NCBI GenBank assembly: GCA_003537695.1
Contig: DPRC01000171.1
Location: 548 to 17,175, forward strand
Reading direction: 5' to 3'
DNA: 16,628 nucleotides
Source of the DNA: Polaribacter sp.
Lineage (GTDB): Bacteria > Bacteroidota > Bacteroidia > Flavobacteriales > Flavobacteriaceae
The position numbers and the translations under genes were made by a program. Shown here one piece after another: positions 7,495 to 14,088 of the stretch. The first letter of the stretch is position 1. Each line of letters begins with the position of its first letter. The notes under the pieces are model-generated. The model did not search any database. It had not been told where the DNA came from and saw only the letters and a program-made list of their open reading frames with translations.

Positions 7495-8796
7495 ATGAGA
7501 TACGAATCAATTCCGAATACATTATTTATTAAAAATAGAAGCAATTTTATTGCCCAGATGAAACCGAACACTATCGCTATTTTGACAGCAAATGATGTTA
7601 AACACAACAACGCAGACGATGTGATGGGTTTTGTGCAAAACAACGATTTATTTTATCTGTCCGGTGTAGATCAAGAAGAAACAATTTTAGTCTTGTATCC
7701 AGATGCTTTAAAAGAGAAAAATAAAGCGATGGTTTTTATAAAAGAAACCAACGCACATATTAAAATATGGGATGGAGAAAAACTAACTAAAGAACAAGCG
7801 GCACTCATCTCTGGTATTGAAAGAGTAGAGCACGTTCAAGATTTTGAAATGGTATTGCAATACATGGCCTTTGAAGCAGATGGATTTTATTTAGGTCATA
7901 ATGAGCATTTAAAACGAGTTACTAAAGATCAAGAAACGCAGCAAGATAGAATGATCAAGTGGTGCAAAGAAAAATATCCTCTGCACGAATATTACAGAGC
8001 TGCAAAAATTACAAGAGATTTGCGTCCTGTCAAATCGATAGAAGAAATCAAGCTACTCCAAAAAGCAGCGGATATTAGTGTTAGTTCTTTTATTAGGGTA
8101 TTAAAAGCTTGCAAACCAATGATGAAAGAGTATGAGTTGGAAGCAGAGTTGACTTATAACTTAGTGAAGTCAGGGGCTGCACACCATGCATTCCAACCGA
8201 TTGTTGCTTCTGGGAAAAATGCATGTGCGCTTCATTATAATACTAATGACGACCGTTGTAACAATGGTGAAATGATTTTATTAGATTTTGGTGTTTGTTA
8301 TGCAAATTACAACAGCGATACAACACGTTGCATTCCAGTAAACGGGAAGTTCTCTAAAAGACAAAAGGAAGTTTATAGCGCTGTTTTACGCTGTTTAAAA
8401 GAAGGTAGCAAATTTTTAATTCCTGGTATTCTGCCTTCAGATTACGAAGCTAAAATGGTGTGTTTGGTAGAGGAAGAATTGATACATTTAGGCTTGTTAA
8501 ACGCAGATGCGATTGCCGTCCAAGATCCTAAAAATCCGTTGTATAAAAAATATTTTATGCACGGTACAGCGCATTATATTGGGTTGGATGTGCATGATGT
8601 GGGGCTGTATTCTAGAAAGATAGAAGCAGGGATGGTTTTTACTTGTGAGCCAGGGATATATATACCAGAGGAGGGAATTGGTTGTCGGCTTGAGAACGAT
8701 TACCTAATCAATGCAAAAGGGAACGTTAACTTAACGGCAGCAATGCCAATTGAGATTGAAGAGATTGAAAGATTAATGAATACTAAAAAAATATAG
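7495..8796 (+). CDS. pepP: Xaa-Pro aminopeptidase (aminopeptidase P, M24B) with AMP_N domain
   Basis: A 433-residue dimetal aminopeptidase. Residues about 1-130 match the aminopeptidase P N-terminal domain (FVQNNDLFYLSGVDQEE at 46-62), and about 175-425 form the pita-bread catalytic domain. Metal ligands are visible: Asp264 (LLDFG), Asp275 (NSDTTR), His360 (GTAHYIGLDVHD), Glu385 (CEPGIY) and Glu400 (RLEND). His247 (GKNACALHYNTN) corresponds to a conserved catalytic-site histidine of PepP. The family removes the N-terminal residue from peptides with proline in second position. No signal peptide is present, so it is cytosolic. In this operon the natural substrates may be peptides with hydroxyproline at P1', which is inference. 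It starts 2 bases after the flavoprotein gene and directly abuts the next gene. Length is typical. Confidence 0.9.
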   Translation: MRYESIPNTLFIKNRSNFIAQMKPNTIAILTANDVKHNNADDVMGFVQNNDLFYLSGVDQEETILVLYPDALKEKNKAMVFIKETNAHIKIWDGEKLTKEQAALISGIERVEHVQDFEMVLQYMAFEADGFYLGHNEHLKRVTKDQETQQDRMIKWCKEKYPLHEYYRAAKITRDLRPVKSIEEIKLLQKAADISVSSFIRVLKACKPMMKEYELEAELTYNLVKSGAAHHAFQPIVASGKNACALHYNTNDDRCNNGEMILLDFGVCYANYNSDTTRCIPVNGKFSKRQKEVYSAVLRCLKEGSKFLIPGILPSDYEAKMVCLVEEELIHLGLLNADAIAVQDPKNPLYKKYFMHGTAHYIGLDVHDVGLYSRKIEAGMVFTCEPGIYIPEEGIGCRLENDYLINAKGNVNLTAAMPIEIEEIERLMNTKKI

Positions 8797-10005
8797 ATGA
8801 AAGGAATTGGAGGGTCGACAATAGCTGCAGAATTAAACGCAATTCAGCCCACTGCGCATTTAGTGGAGCCAATAGGGGAGAAAGAATTTGACCACAGAAT
8901 AGCGCGCGCTTGTCAATTAATGCAAGAGCAGCAGGTACCTGCATTATATCTTCATGCTGGAATAAACTTATACTACTTTACGGGTATGAAATGGAATTCG
9001 AGTGAGCGCATGGTTGGCGCTTTGTTGTTTCCGAACGGGACCCTATTATATATTGCTCCAGAATTTGAAAAGGGTACTATCTTTGACTTTATGTTGATCC
9101 CAGGTGCCGTTCACGGTTGGGAGGAACATGAATCTCCATACCTATTATTTGTAAATCTTTTAAAGGAAAATGGAGTCGCTTCAGGGAACATATCTATCGA
9201 TGAGGCAACTCCTTTTTTTATATTTGATGGCATTAAAAATTGTCAAAATTCCTATAATTTTGTGAACGCAAAACCAATTACAGCGGGCTGCAGAATGATT
9301 AAATCTCCTGCTGAAATCTCGATTATGCAGCATGCTATGAACATCACATTAGAGGTTCAGAAAGCAGTAGCAAGGATTTTAAGAGTTGGAATTTCTGCCA
9401 AAGAAATCACTGATTTTATTAATGAGGCACATGTAAAGTATGGCGCTCATTCTGGCTCGTATTTTTGTATTGTGCTATTTGGAGTGGATACTTCTTTTCC
9501 GCACGGTGTTAAAGCACCAAAACATTTAGAAGAAAATGAAGTGGTATTAATCGATACTGGTTGTAGCATCCATGATTATATTTCAGACATTACAAGAACT
9601 TATGTCTTTGGAACTCCAAATGAGGAACAAATACGAATTTGGAATATTGAAAAGGAAACACAACTTGCAGTATTTGATGCTGCTCAACTGGGAAACACTT
9701 GCGCAGCTATGGATGCTGTGGCTAGAAATATATTGGAGGGTCGAGGATTAGGACCCGCATATGAATTACCAGGTTTGCCACATAGAACTGGTCATGGTAT
9801 CGGTTTAGAGATACATGAATGGCCTTATGTTGTTCAGAATGACACCACGGTATTAAAACCGGGAATGACTTTTAGCAATGAACCCATGATTTGTATACGA
9901 GGTAAATTCGGAATACGACATGAAGATCATATCTATATGACAGATGAAGGGCCAAAATGGTTCACAAAACCGATGCACTCCTTAGAGAATCCGTTCGGTA
10001 TTTAA
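8797..10005 (+). CDS. M24-family Xaa-Pro dipeptidase/aminopeptidase (prolidase- or creatinase-like)
   Basis: A 402-residue second M24 enzyme, clearly distinct from its neighbour. Residues about 30-165 resemble a creatinase-type N-terminal domain (HAGINLYYFTGMKW at 53-66) and about 170-390 form the catalytic domain. All five metal ligands are present: Asp253 (LIDTG), Asp264 (ISDITR), His333 (RTGHGIGLEIHE), Glu362 (SNEPM) and Glu376 (IRHEDH). An intact metal site favours peptidase over creatinase activity. It has no signal peptide. Together with the aminopeptidase P upstream it could complete cytosolic cleavage, for example of Xaa-Pro/Xaa-Hyp dipeptides, to free hydroxyproline for the epimerase. 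Substrate preference is inferred. Its ATG follows the previous TAG directly, and it is the last gene of the operon. The 30 N-terminal residues before the domain are Gly/Ala/Pro-containing and show no signal character. Confidence 0.88.
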   Translation: MKGIGGSTIAAELNAIQPTAHLVEPIGEKEFDHRIARACQLMQEQQVPALYLHAGINLYYFTGMKWNSSERMVGALLFPNGTLLYIAPEFEKGTIFDFMLIPGAVHGWEEHESPYLLFVNLLKENGVASGNISIDEATPFFIFDGIKNCQNSYNFVNAKPITAGCRMIKSPAEISIMQHAMNITLEVQKAVARILRVGISAKEITDFINEAHVKYGAHSGSYFCIVLFGVDTSFPHGVKAPKHLEENEVVLIDTGCSIHDYISDITRTYVFGTPNEEQIRIWNIEKETQLAVFDAAQLGNTCAAMDAVARNILEGRGLGPAYELPGLPHRTGHGIGLEIHEWPYVVQNDTTVLKPGMTFSNEPMICIRGKFGIRHEDHIYMTDEGPKWFTKPMHSLENPFGI

Positions 10006-10090
10006 ACAGTCTAATCAATTATATAGATCTATAGAGGCATGTATACTTGAGAACGACTTAATTTACAAAAAAATAGTCTTTATGGTTTTT

Positions 10091-10117
10091 TTGAAATCAA
10101 TTCTATTTTTAGTTTTG
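10091..10117 (+). promoter_or_regulatory. Candidate Bacteroidota-type promoter for the DoxX gene
   Basis: TAGTTTTG at 10110-10117 matches the -7 consensus TAnnTTTG exactly. TTG at 10091-10093 serves as a possible -33 element with a 16-base spacer, slightly shorter than the 17-23 bases usual for flavobacteria. Transcription would begin near 10123, giving a leader of about 70 bases that contains the hairpin at 10139-10160. Confidence 0.4.
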
Positions 10118-10138
10118 TGAACTTGTGTCTTTAGAGAT

Positions 10139-10160
10139 GCGTACTCAGTTTTTGGTACGC
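10139..10160 (+). repeat. Hairpin in the presumed DoxX leader
   Basis: GCGTAC (10139-10144) and GTACGC (10155-10160) form a perfect 6-bp stem, four of its pairs G-C in total across the two ends, around a 10-base loop rich in T. It is unusually G+C-rich for this intergenic region. It is not followed by a clean T run (CACTTTTATTAG), so it is a weak terminator at best; it may instead be a leader structure or a protein-binding site. Confidence 0.4.
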
Positions 10161-10191
10161 CACTTTTATTAGTATTTTAAATTTTACAAGT

Positions 10192-10569
10192 ATGAGAAGT
10201 AAAATATGGATTGCATTAAAATTTTTGTTGGCATTGTTTTTAATTTTTGGAGGCGTGCAACATTTTCTAAAACCGGAGGCCTATGTTCCTTTTGTCCCTG
10301 TGTTTTTACCCGGTACTATGGCAATCATATATGCATCTGGACTATTAGAAATTGTACTTGGGATTGCTTTGTTTTTTAAAAAGTGGGCGTATATGGGGGC
10401 TACAGGAATTCTGATTTTAATGCTACTCTTTTTACCAATCCATATATGGGATGTCTTTTCTGATACACCAGCAATAGGAAGTCAAACAGCAGCTTTGATT
10501 CGATTACCACTGCAGTTTTTACTTATAGGGGCCGCTTGGAAAGTAAAAAACAAGATTTTAAGGAGGTAA
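10192..10569 (+). CDS. DoxX-family small membrane protein
   Basis: A 125-residue integral membrane protein with four predicted membrane segments at about 5-22, 42-60, 66-84 and 98-115, and a strongly basic C-terminus (KVKNKILRR). The motif GGVQHFLKPEAYVPF at 21-35, just after the first helix, and the GLLEIVLGIALF segment at 50-61 are typical of DoxX/DoxX-like proteins. Family members have been linked to quinone-dependent or redox-stress functions in other organisms, but the role of this short form is not established. It stands alone: 186 bases after the hydroxyproline operon and convergent with the HAD phosphatase gene. It has its own promoter candidate, so it is probably not part of the catabolic unit. 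Confidence 0.8.
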   Translation: MRSKIWIALKFLLALFLIFGGVQHFLKPEAYVPFVPVFLPGTMAIIYASGLLEIVLGIALFFKKWAYMGATGILILMLLFLPIHIWDVFSDTPAIGSQTAALIRLPLQFLLIGAAWKVKNKILRR

Positions 10570-10734
10570 ATAAATTTTTAAATTAGTAGCGTTTCGGTGT
10601 CTCTAATTTAGGAATTACGAATCCTATAAAAAGGAGCTTTGGTATTTTACCTCTAGTTGTGAATCCATTTATGTATAATTTTTTTTTATGTATATCATTA
10701 AAAGTATAAATGCAAATAGATGTTAGAGATACTT

Positions 10735-10742
10735 TAGATTTG
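10735..10742 (+). promoter_or_regulatory. Isolated TAnnTTTG match upstream of the terminator
   Basis: TAGATTTG matches the Bacteroidota -7 consensus exactly, but no TTG is found 17-23 bases upstream. If active, it would give a transcript of about 55 bases ending at the terminator at 10777-10802, i.e. a possible small RNA. The remainder of 10570-10776 is A+T-rich with no gene visible. Confidence 0.2.
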
Positions 10743-10776
10743 TATTATTAAAATGTAGCTTGGAAAAAGAAAAAAC

Positions 10777-10802
10777 AAGTCTGAGAAATCAGGCTTTTTT
10801 TT
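10777..10802. terminator. Rho-independent terminator, probably bidirectional
   Basis: AAGTCTGA (10777-10784) pairs with TCAGGCTT (10789-10796) through a GAAA tetraloop, giving an 8-bp stem with one G-T pair. It is followed on the plus strand by a run of eight T (10795-10802), which ends the DoxX transcript. On the minus strand the bases past the stem read GTTTTTTCTTTTT, so the same stem can stop the convergent lacI-HAD transcript, whose last codon is only 7 bases from the T run. Confidence 0.85.
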
Positions 10803-10808
10803 ATGGAC

Positions 10809-11624
10809 TTAAGTTTTAATATTGGCTTGCAGTAGCTTTTCTAATACTTCCTCCACACCAAATTCCGAATTGCTTTTGGTACTGTAGTTTGCTCTTTTTT
10901 TAAGTGTTTTGTGGGCGTTTTGCATGGCAAAGCTAAAAGTTGCCTCTTCGAACATTTCTAAATCATTGAGGTAATCACCAAATACCATGGTTTCTGCTTT
11001 CGAAATATTTAAAAGTCGCTGTATCTCTTTTAGTGCATTCCCTTTATGTACACCATGGGAAGAAATATCCAACCAGTTTTGGCCAGAAATTTTCAGTAAA
11101 TAGTCACTTTCTAAGTGCTGTAACGCTGGATATATAAAAATTTCTGAAGAAGAAAAATGATACGTTGCTATCTTTAGTATCGGAGTTGTTTCTGCAACAG
11201 TAGTAAGATCATCTACAACACTATAGTTGTGATAGTATTCTTGAAATAACTTGATAAATGCAGCATCTTTACTTTCTATAAATGCTGTTTCTTGGGTACA
11301 TAAAACAATATGGGTATCCTTTATATTTCTTAATACAGGCAATATTTCCTGAACTTTTGAAGCTGCGATTGCTTTTAAGAGCAACACTTCATTTCCCTTT
11401 TTAGCAACTCCTCCATTTTCTGCAATGATATAGATGGCTTCTTTAATAGGAGCAAGTTTGTCGACAATGCTATTGTATTGGCGCCCACTAGCAGCGCAAA
11501 AAAGAAGCTGTTGTTTTTGCAGTTTTTTAAAAAGTGTAAAAAATCTTTGACTTACCTGGCCCGCTGGGTTTAGGAGTGTGCCATCCATATCAAAAACGAC
11601 TAATTTTACCTTCGTTAAATCCAT
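10809..11624 (-). CDS. Cof-type HAD-superfamily phosphatase
   Basis: A 271-residue HAD hydrolase of the Cof/YidA type (type IIB cap). Motif I is DMDGTLL, with the nucleophile Asp12 and the acid/base Asp14. Motif II is Ser46 in AASGR, motif III is Lys194 in HKGNAL, and motif IV is GDYLND at 216-221 with Asp217 and Asp221 for magnesium. The cap domain lies between motifs II and III (about 85-190). Such enzymes dephosphorylate sugar phosphates, nucleotides or flavin intermediates; the substrate cannot be read from sequence. The gene starts 3 bases after the stop of a LacI-family regulator, so the two are co-transcribed. This pairing hints at a sugar-phosphate substrate whose level the regulator may follow. 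It ends against the shared terminator of the convergent DoxX gene. Length is typical. Confidence 0.88.
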   Translation of the reverse strand: MDLTKVKLVVFDMDGTLLNPAGQVSQRFFTLFKKLQKQQLLFCAASGRQYNSIVDKLAPIKEAIYIIAENGGVAKKGNEVLLLKAIAASKVQEILPVLRNIKDTHIVLCTQETAFIESKDAAFIKLFQEYYHNYSVVDDLTTVAETTPILKIATYHFSSSEIFIYPALQHLESDYLLKISGQNWLDISSHGVHKGNALKEIQRLLNISKAETMVFGDYLNDLEMFEEATFSFAMQNAHKTLKKRANYSTKSNSEFGVEEVLEKLLQANIKT

Positions 11625-11627
11625 GGG

Positions 11628-12656
11628 TTACGACTTCTTGGTCGAATTTCGCTCTACTAAATCCGTTTTGATAATTACTGTTTTTGGTGCTTCTTTTTCT
11701 TCTGACTTATTCTCCAATCTGTCAATCAATAATTTGGCGGCAGTAGCTCCCATCTTTTCTCCGTGCTGACTTACAGTGGTCATTTTAGGTTGTGAGTGCC
11801 TTGCAAGAATACCATTAGAAAAACAGACTACTGCGAAATTCTCAGGTACTTTATGTCCCTTTTTTTGAGCCACTTTCATAGCTGCAATTGCAGAAGATTC
11901 ATCTGTTGCTATCACTGCATCAATGTCATTTTCGGCAAATATTGGCGCTAAAATATTCTCATATTCTTTGTAGTCGTCTGCAGTAATATTTATAATGAGA
12001 TTGTTATTGACCGATAATCCTGCTTTTTCTAAACCTTTTAAATATCCTTGGTGTCTTTTTTTACCCACCTCTAAATTACTAATCGTAGAGATAAAGGCAA
12101 TATTTTTACTACCAGATTTTGTTAGGTATTTTACAGCTTTAGAAGCCCCTTTAAAGTCGTCTGTAATTACTTTGTCACATTTTATAGGTTCTGCAATTCT
12201 ATCAAACATTACAATAGGAGTTCCATTTTCTAAGATTTCTTCAAAATGTTTAAAGTCCCCTTTTAAAACGGTTTCTTCCGCTAAAGAAAGAATAAAACCA
12301 TCAATGCTTCCATTAGATAGCATTTCCATTGTTTCGGTCTCTTTTTTATAAGACTCGTTAGAAATACAAGAAATTATTTTATATCCTTTTTCATTCGCTA
12401 CTTTTTCAATACCGTTAAATACTTGGGCAAAAAAGTAGTTTAGCATGTTTGGAATGATGATTCCAATCGTTTTTGTCTGCCTATTTTTTAAACTTAATGC
12501 GTTAAAATTTGGCTTATAATTGTGCGCTTTGGCGTATTTTTTTATTTTTTCTTTGGTGCTTACGCTGATTTCATAGCTGTCGTTTAGGGCCTTAGAAACG
12601 GTAGATATAGAAACACTAAATTCTTTCGCAATGTCTTTTATGGTAAGTCTTTTCAT
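11628..12656 (-). CDS. LacI/GalR-family transcriptional regulator
   Basis: A 342-residue repressor-type regulator. The N-terminal helix-turn-helix (TIKDIAKEFSVSISTVSKAL at 5-24) is a textbook LacI motif, followed by YKPNFNALSLKNRQT at 47-61, the hinge-helix region that contacts the minor groove. Residues 62-335 form the periplasmic-binding-protein-like effector domain, beginning TKTIGIIIPN at 62-70 and containing SNGSIDGFIL near 114-123, GTPIVMFDR at 145-153, RHQGYLKGL at 201-209 and DAVIATDES at 246-254. Effectors of the family are usually sugars or sugar derivatives. No transporter or glycosidase accompanies it; the only co-transcribed gene is the HAD phosphatase. A perfect 17-bp inverted repeat lies 41 bases upstream of its start, so autoregulation is likely. 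Confidence 0.93.
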   Translation of the reverse strand: MKRLTIKDIAKEFSVSISTVSKALNDSYEISVSTKEKIKKYAKAHNYKPNFNALSLKNRQTKTIGIIIPNMLNYFFAQVFNGIEKVANEKGYKIISCISNESYKKETETMEMLSNGSIDGFILSLAEETVLKGDFKHFEEILENGTPIVMFDRIAEPIKCDKVITDDFKGASKAVKYLTKSGSKNIAFISTISNLEVGKKRHQGYLKGLEKAGLSVNNNLIINITADDYKEYENILAPIFAENDIDAVIATDESSAIAAMKVAQKKGHKVPENFAVVCFSNGILARHSQPKMTTVSQHGEKMGATAAKLLIDRLENKSEEKEAPKTVIIKTDLVERNSTKKS

Positions 12657-12696
12657 AGAATGTAGAAAATAAAATTACAAAATACAAAATTTCCTG

Positions 12697-12713
12697 TTCT
12701 TGTAATACAAGAA
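12697..12713. promoter_or_regulatory. 17-bp perfect inverted repeat, candidate LacI-type operator
   Basis: TTCTTGTA and TACAAGAA flank a single central A (12705), making a perfect 8-1-8 inverted repeat in the 67-base gap between the lacI-type gene and the end of the GT-C gene. Read on the minus strand it contains a TTG (plus 12708-12710) about 23 bases before TATTTTG (plus 12678-12684), an imperfect -33/-7 pair for the lacI-type gene, so bound repressor would cover the -33 element. A one-base spacer and the lack of a T tract on the minus strand argue against a terminator. Confidence 0.55.
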
Positions 12714-12723
12714 ACGCATTATT

Positions 12724-14088
12724 TTAAATTTTTTGTAGTTTCGATTTGCTGCGAATTTCATAGACAAGAAAAGAAAATAGAAGAAGATACTCCACCCAAA
12801 CGAACCATAAATTTTCTTTCCAAATTGTATTTGTATAGCTTTCATAGGATAAGAAAATCAAGAAAGACCAGACTACAGAAAATTTATAAGTGCTAAAAAC
12901 ACCAAGAATTAAGGGAGTTGCAATATACCAAGGATGCACGGTTGTGGCTGTAAAATAGTAAAAGCTAATTCCAAACAATAGCGAGGTATATAAGGGAATT
13001 CCTTTTATGGCTTTTTTAAATAAGGAGCGATATAATAGATATGCAATCGTTAGGGAAGCTGTAATTTTACTTATAATAGCAATTTCATTATATCCTCGAA
13101 AAGCATACCCTATTTCTCTAAAAACATAGTAAAAGCTCGCGTTGAACTCAAATTTCCCAAACCATAAACCTACAGATCTAGAATAGTTTTCAATAAGAGA
13201 GGCAGTATAAAAGGGAAGAAATAATAAGAGGGTAGTTCCTACTATAAGGGTATAAAAACAAATAAGTTTTCCGATTTTTCGGTTTCTTGAGGCGATGGAG
13301 TTGTTATCATTCTTTACGAACCATTGAAAGAATAAAGGCAAAAACAACAATGGTATTAATTTAACAGCAATAGAACATCCAACCAGTATCGCTGCCCACA
13401 CCCATTTTTGTTGCTGTAATTTATAAAATGCCAAGACTAGAAAAAAGAGCATAACAGGTTCAAAATGTAAGTTCCCCGTCATTTCTATGATGATAAAAGG
13501 GTTTAAAAAATACCAAAAAATATTTTTCACGGGTATCTTTAAATGCGCCAATACTTTTTTTCCATAATATAGAATTCCGATATCGGCCAATATAACAAAC
13601 ATTCTGAGTACGATGGTTGCACCAAAAATACTTTTACTAGCAAATAGTGCGGCAATAAAAAAACACAATTGATTTAGCGGTGGATAGTTTGTATAATGGC
13701 TGCCATTTAAGACCCCCATTCCTTTGTACAATACTTCTGCTTGCGCAATAGGTTGCAGTGCTTGTTGTACCAAGTTTTCTGGTAAATAAAGATACGGATT
13801 GTAACCATTAAAAAGCATGCGACCATCCCAGATAAAGCGGTAAAAATCCTGTGATAAATTTGGAGTAGAAAATAAAAAAATTAAACGAAATAAGATGGCA
13901 ATCACCGCCAATGCCAAAAAAGTAGTATTTTTTTGTTGGAGGAGCATATAGAAACCTGCAAACAATGCACACCACAAAAAACAGAAAGTGTTAAATGCTG
14001 TTCTTTCTAAAAAGTAGGCAAAGACAAAATATAAAAGAGCACTGATGATAACAATACATAACGTCTTATATTTTTCTAAGAACAGCAT
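12724..14088 (-). CDS. GT-C-fold multispanning glycosyltransferase (GT87/mannosyltransferase-like)
   Basis: A 454-residue polytopic membrane protein with roughly ten to twelve hydrophobic segments along its length. The segment TPNLSQDFYRFIWDGRML at 75-92, after the second or third helix, followed by GYNPY at 95-99, matches the acidic first-loop signature of GT-C enzymes that use polyprenyl-phosphate-linked sugars (DxxRxxWDGR...G.NPY). NYPPLNQL at 134-141 is a second conserved loop. Such enzymes transfer mannose or a related sugar on the outer face of the cytoplasmic membrane. It is the last of three co-transcribed glycosyltransferase genes; its start codon overlaps the previous stop (TAATG), and the DPM1-like enzyme of the same operon could supply its donor. 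The sugar and acceptor are not deducible. The extreme C-terminus is basic (EIRSKSKLQKI). Confidence 0.75.
   Translation of the reverse strand: MLFLEKYKTLCIVIISALLYFVFAYFLERTAFNTFCFLWCALFAGFYMLLQQKNTTFLALAVIAILFRLIFLFSTPNLSQDFYRFIWDGRMLFNGYNPYLYLPENLVQQALQPIAQAEVLYKGMGVLNGSHYTNYPPLNQLCFFIAALFASKSIFGATIVLRMFVILADIGILYYGKKVLAHLKIPVKNIFWYFLNPFIIIEMTGNLHFEPVMLFFLVLAFYKLQQQKWVWAAILVGCSIAVKLIPLLFLPLFFQWFVKNDNNSIASRNRKIGKLICFYTLIVGTTLLLFLPFYTASLIENYSRSVGLWFGKFEFNASFYYVFREIGYAFRGYNEIAIISKITASLTIAYLLYRSLFKKAIKGIPLYTSLLFGISFYYFTATTVHPWYIATPLILGVFSTYKFSVVWSFLIFLSYESYTNTIWKENLWFVWVEYLLLFSFLVYEIRSKSKLQKI

Larger units (their letters stand above)
10006..10191. other. Intergenic region after the hydroxyproline operon
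   Basis: No gene is seen in these 186 bases. A perfect 12-bp palindrome TATAGATCTATA (10022-10033) lies 16 bases after the last operon stop; it has no T tract and is not a convincing terminator. Further on, CAAAAAAA (10066-10073) can pair with TTTTTTTG (10086-10093) around a 12-base loop, a weak all-A/T hairpin. No classical G+C-rich terminator for the operon is visible, so some readthrough into the DoxX gene is possible. The second half holds the promoter candidate and hairpin listed separately. Confidence 0.4.

Noticed and set aside
10066..10093. A/T-only hairpin (CAAAAAAA with TTTTTTTG) as the operon terminator
   Set aside because: The stem has one G-C pair, a 12-base loop and no following T run; chance pairing of A and T runs is likely.
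11995..12351. Plus-strand open frame of 118 codons inside the LacI-family gene
   Set aside because: It is antisense to an intact LacI-family coding region and shows no motif; a shadow frame.
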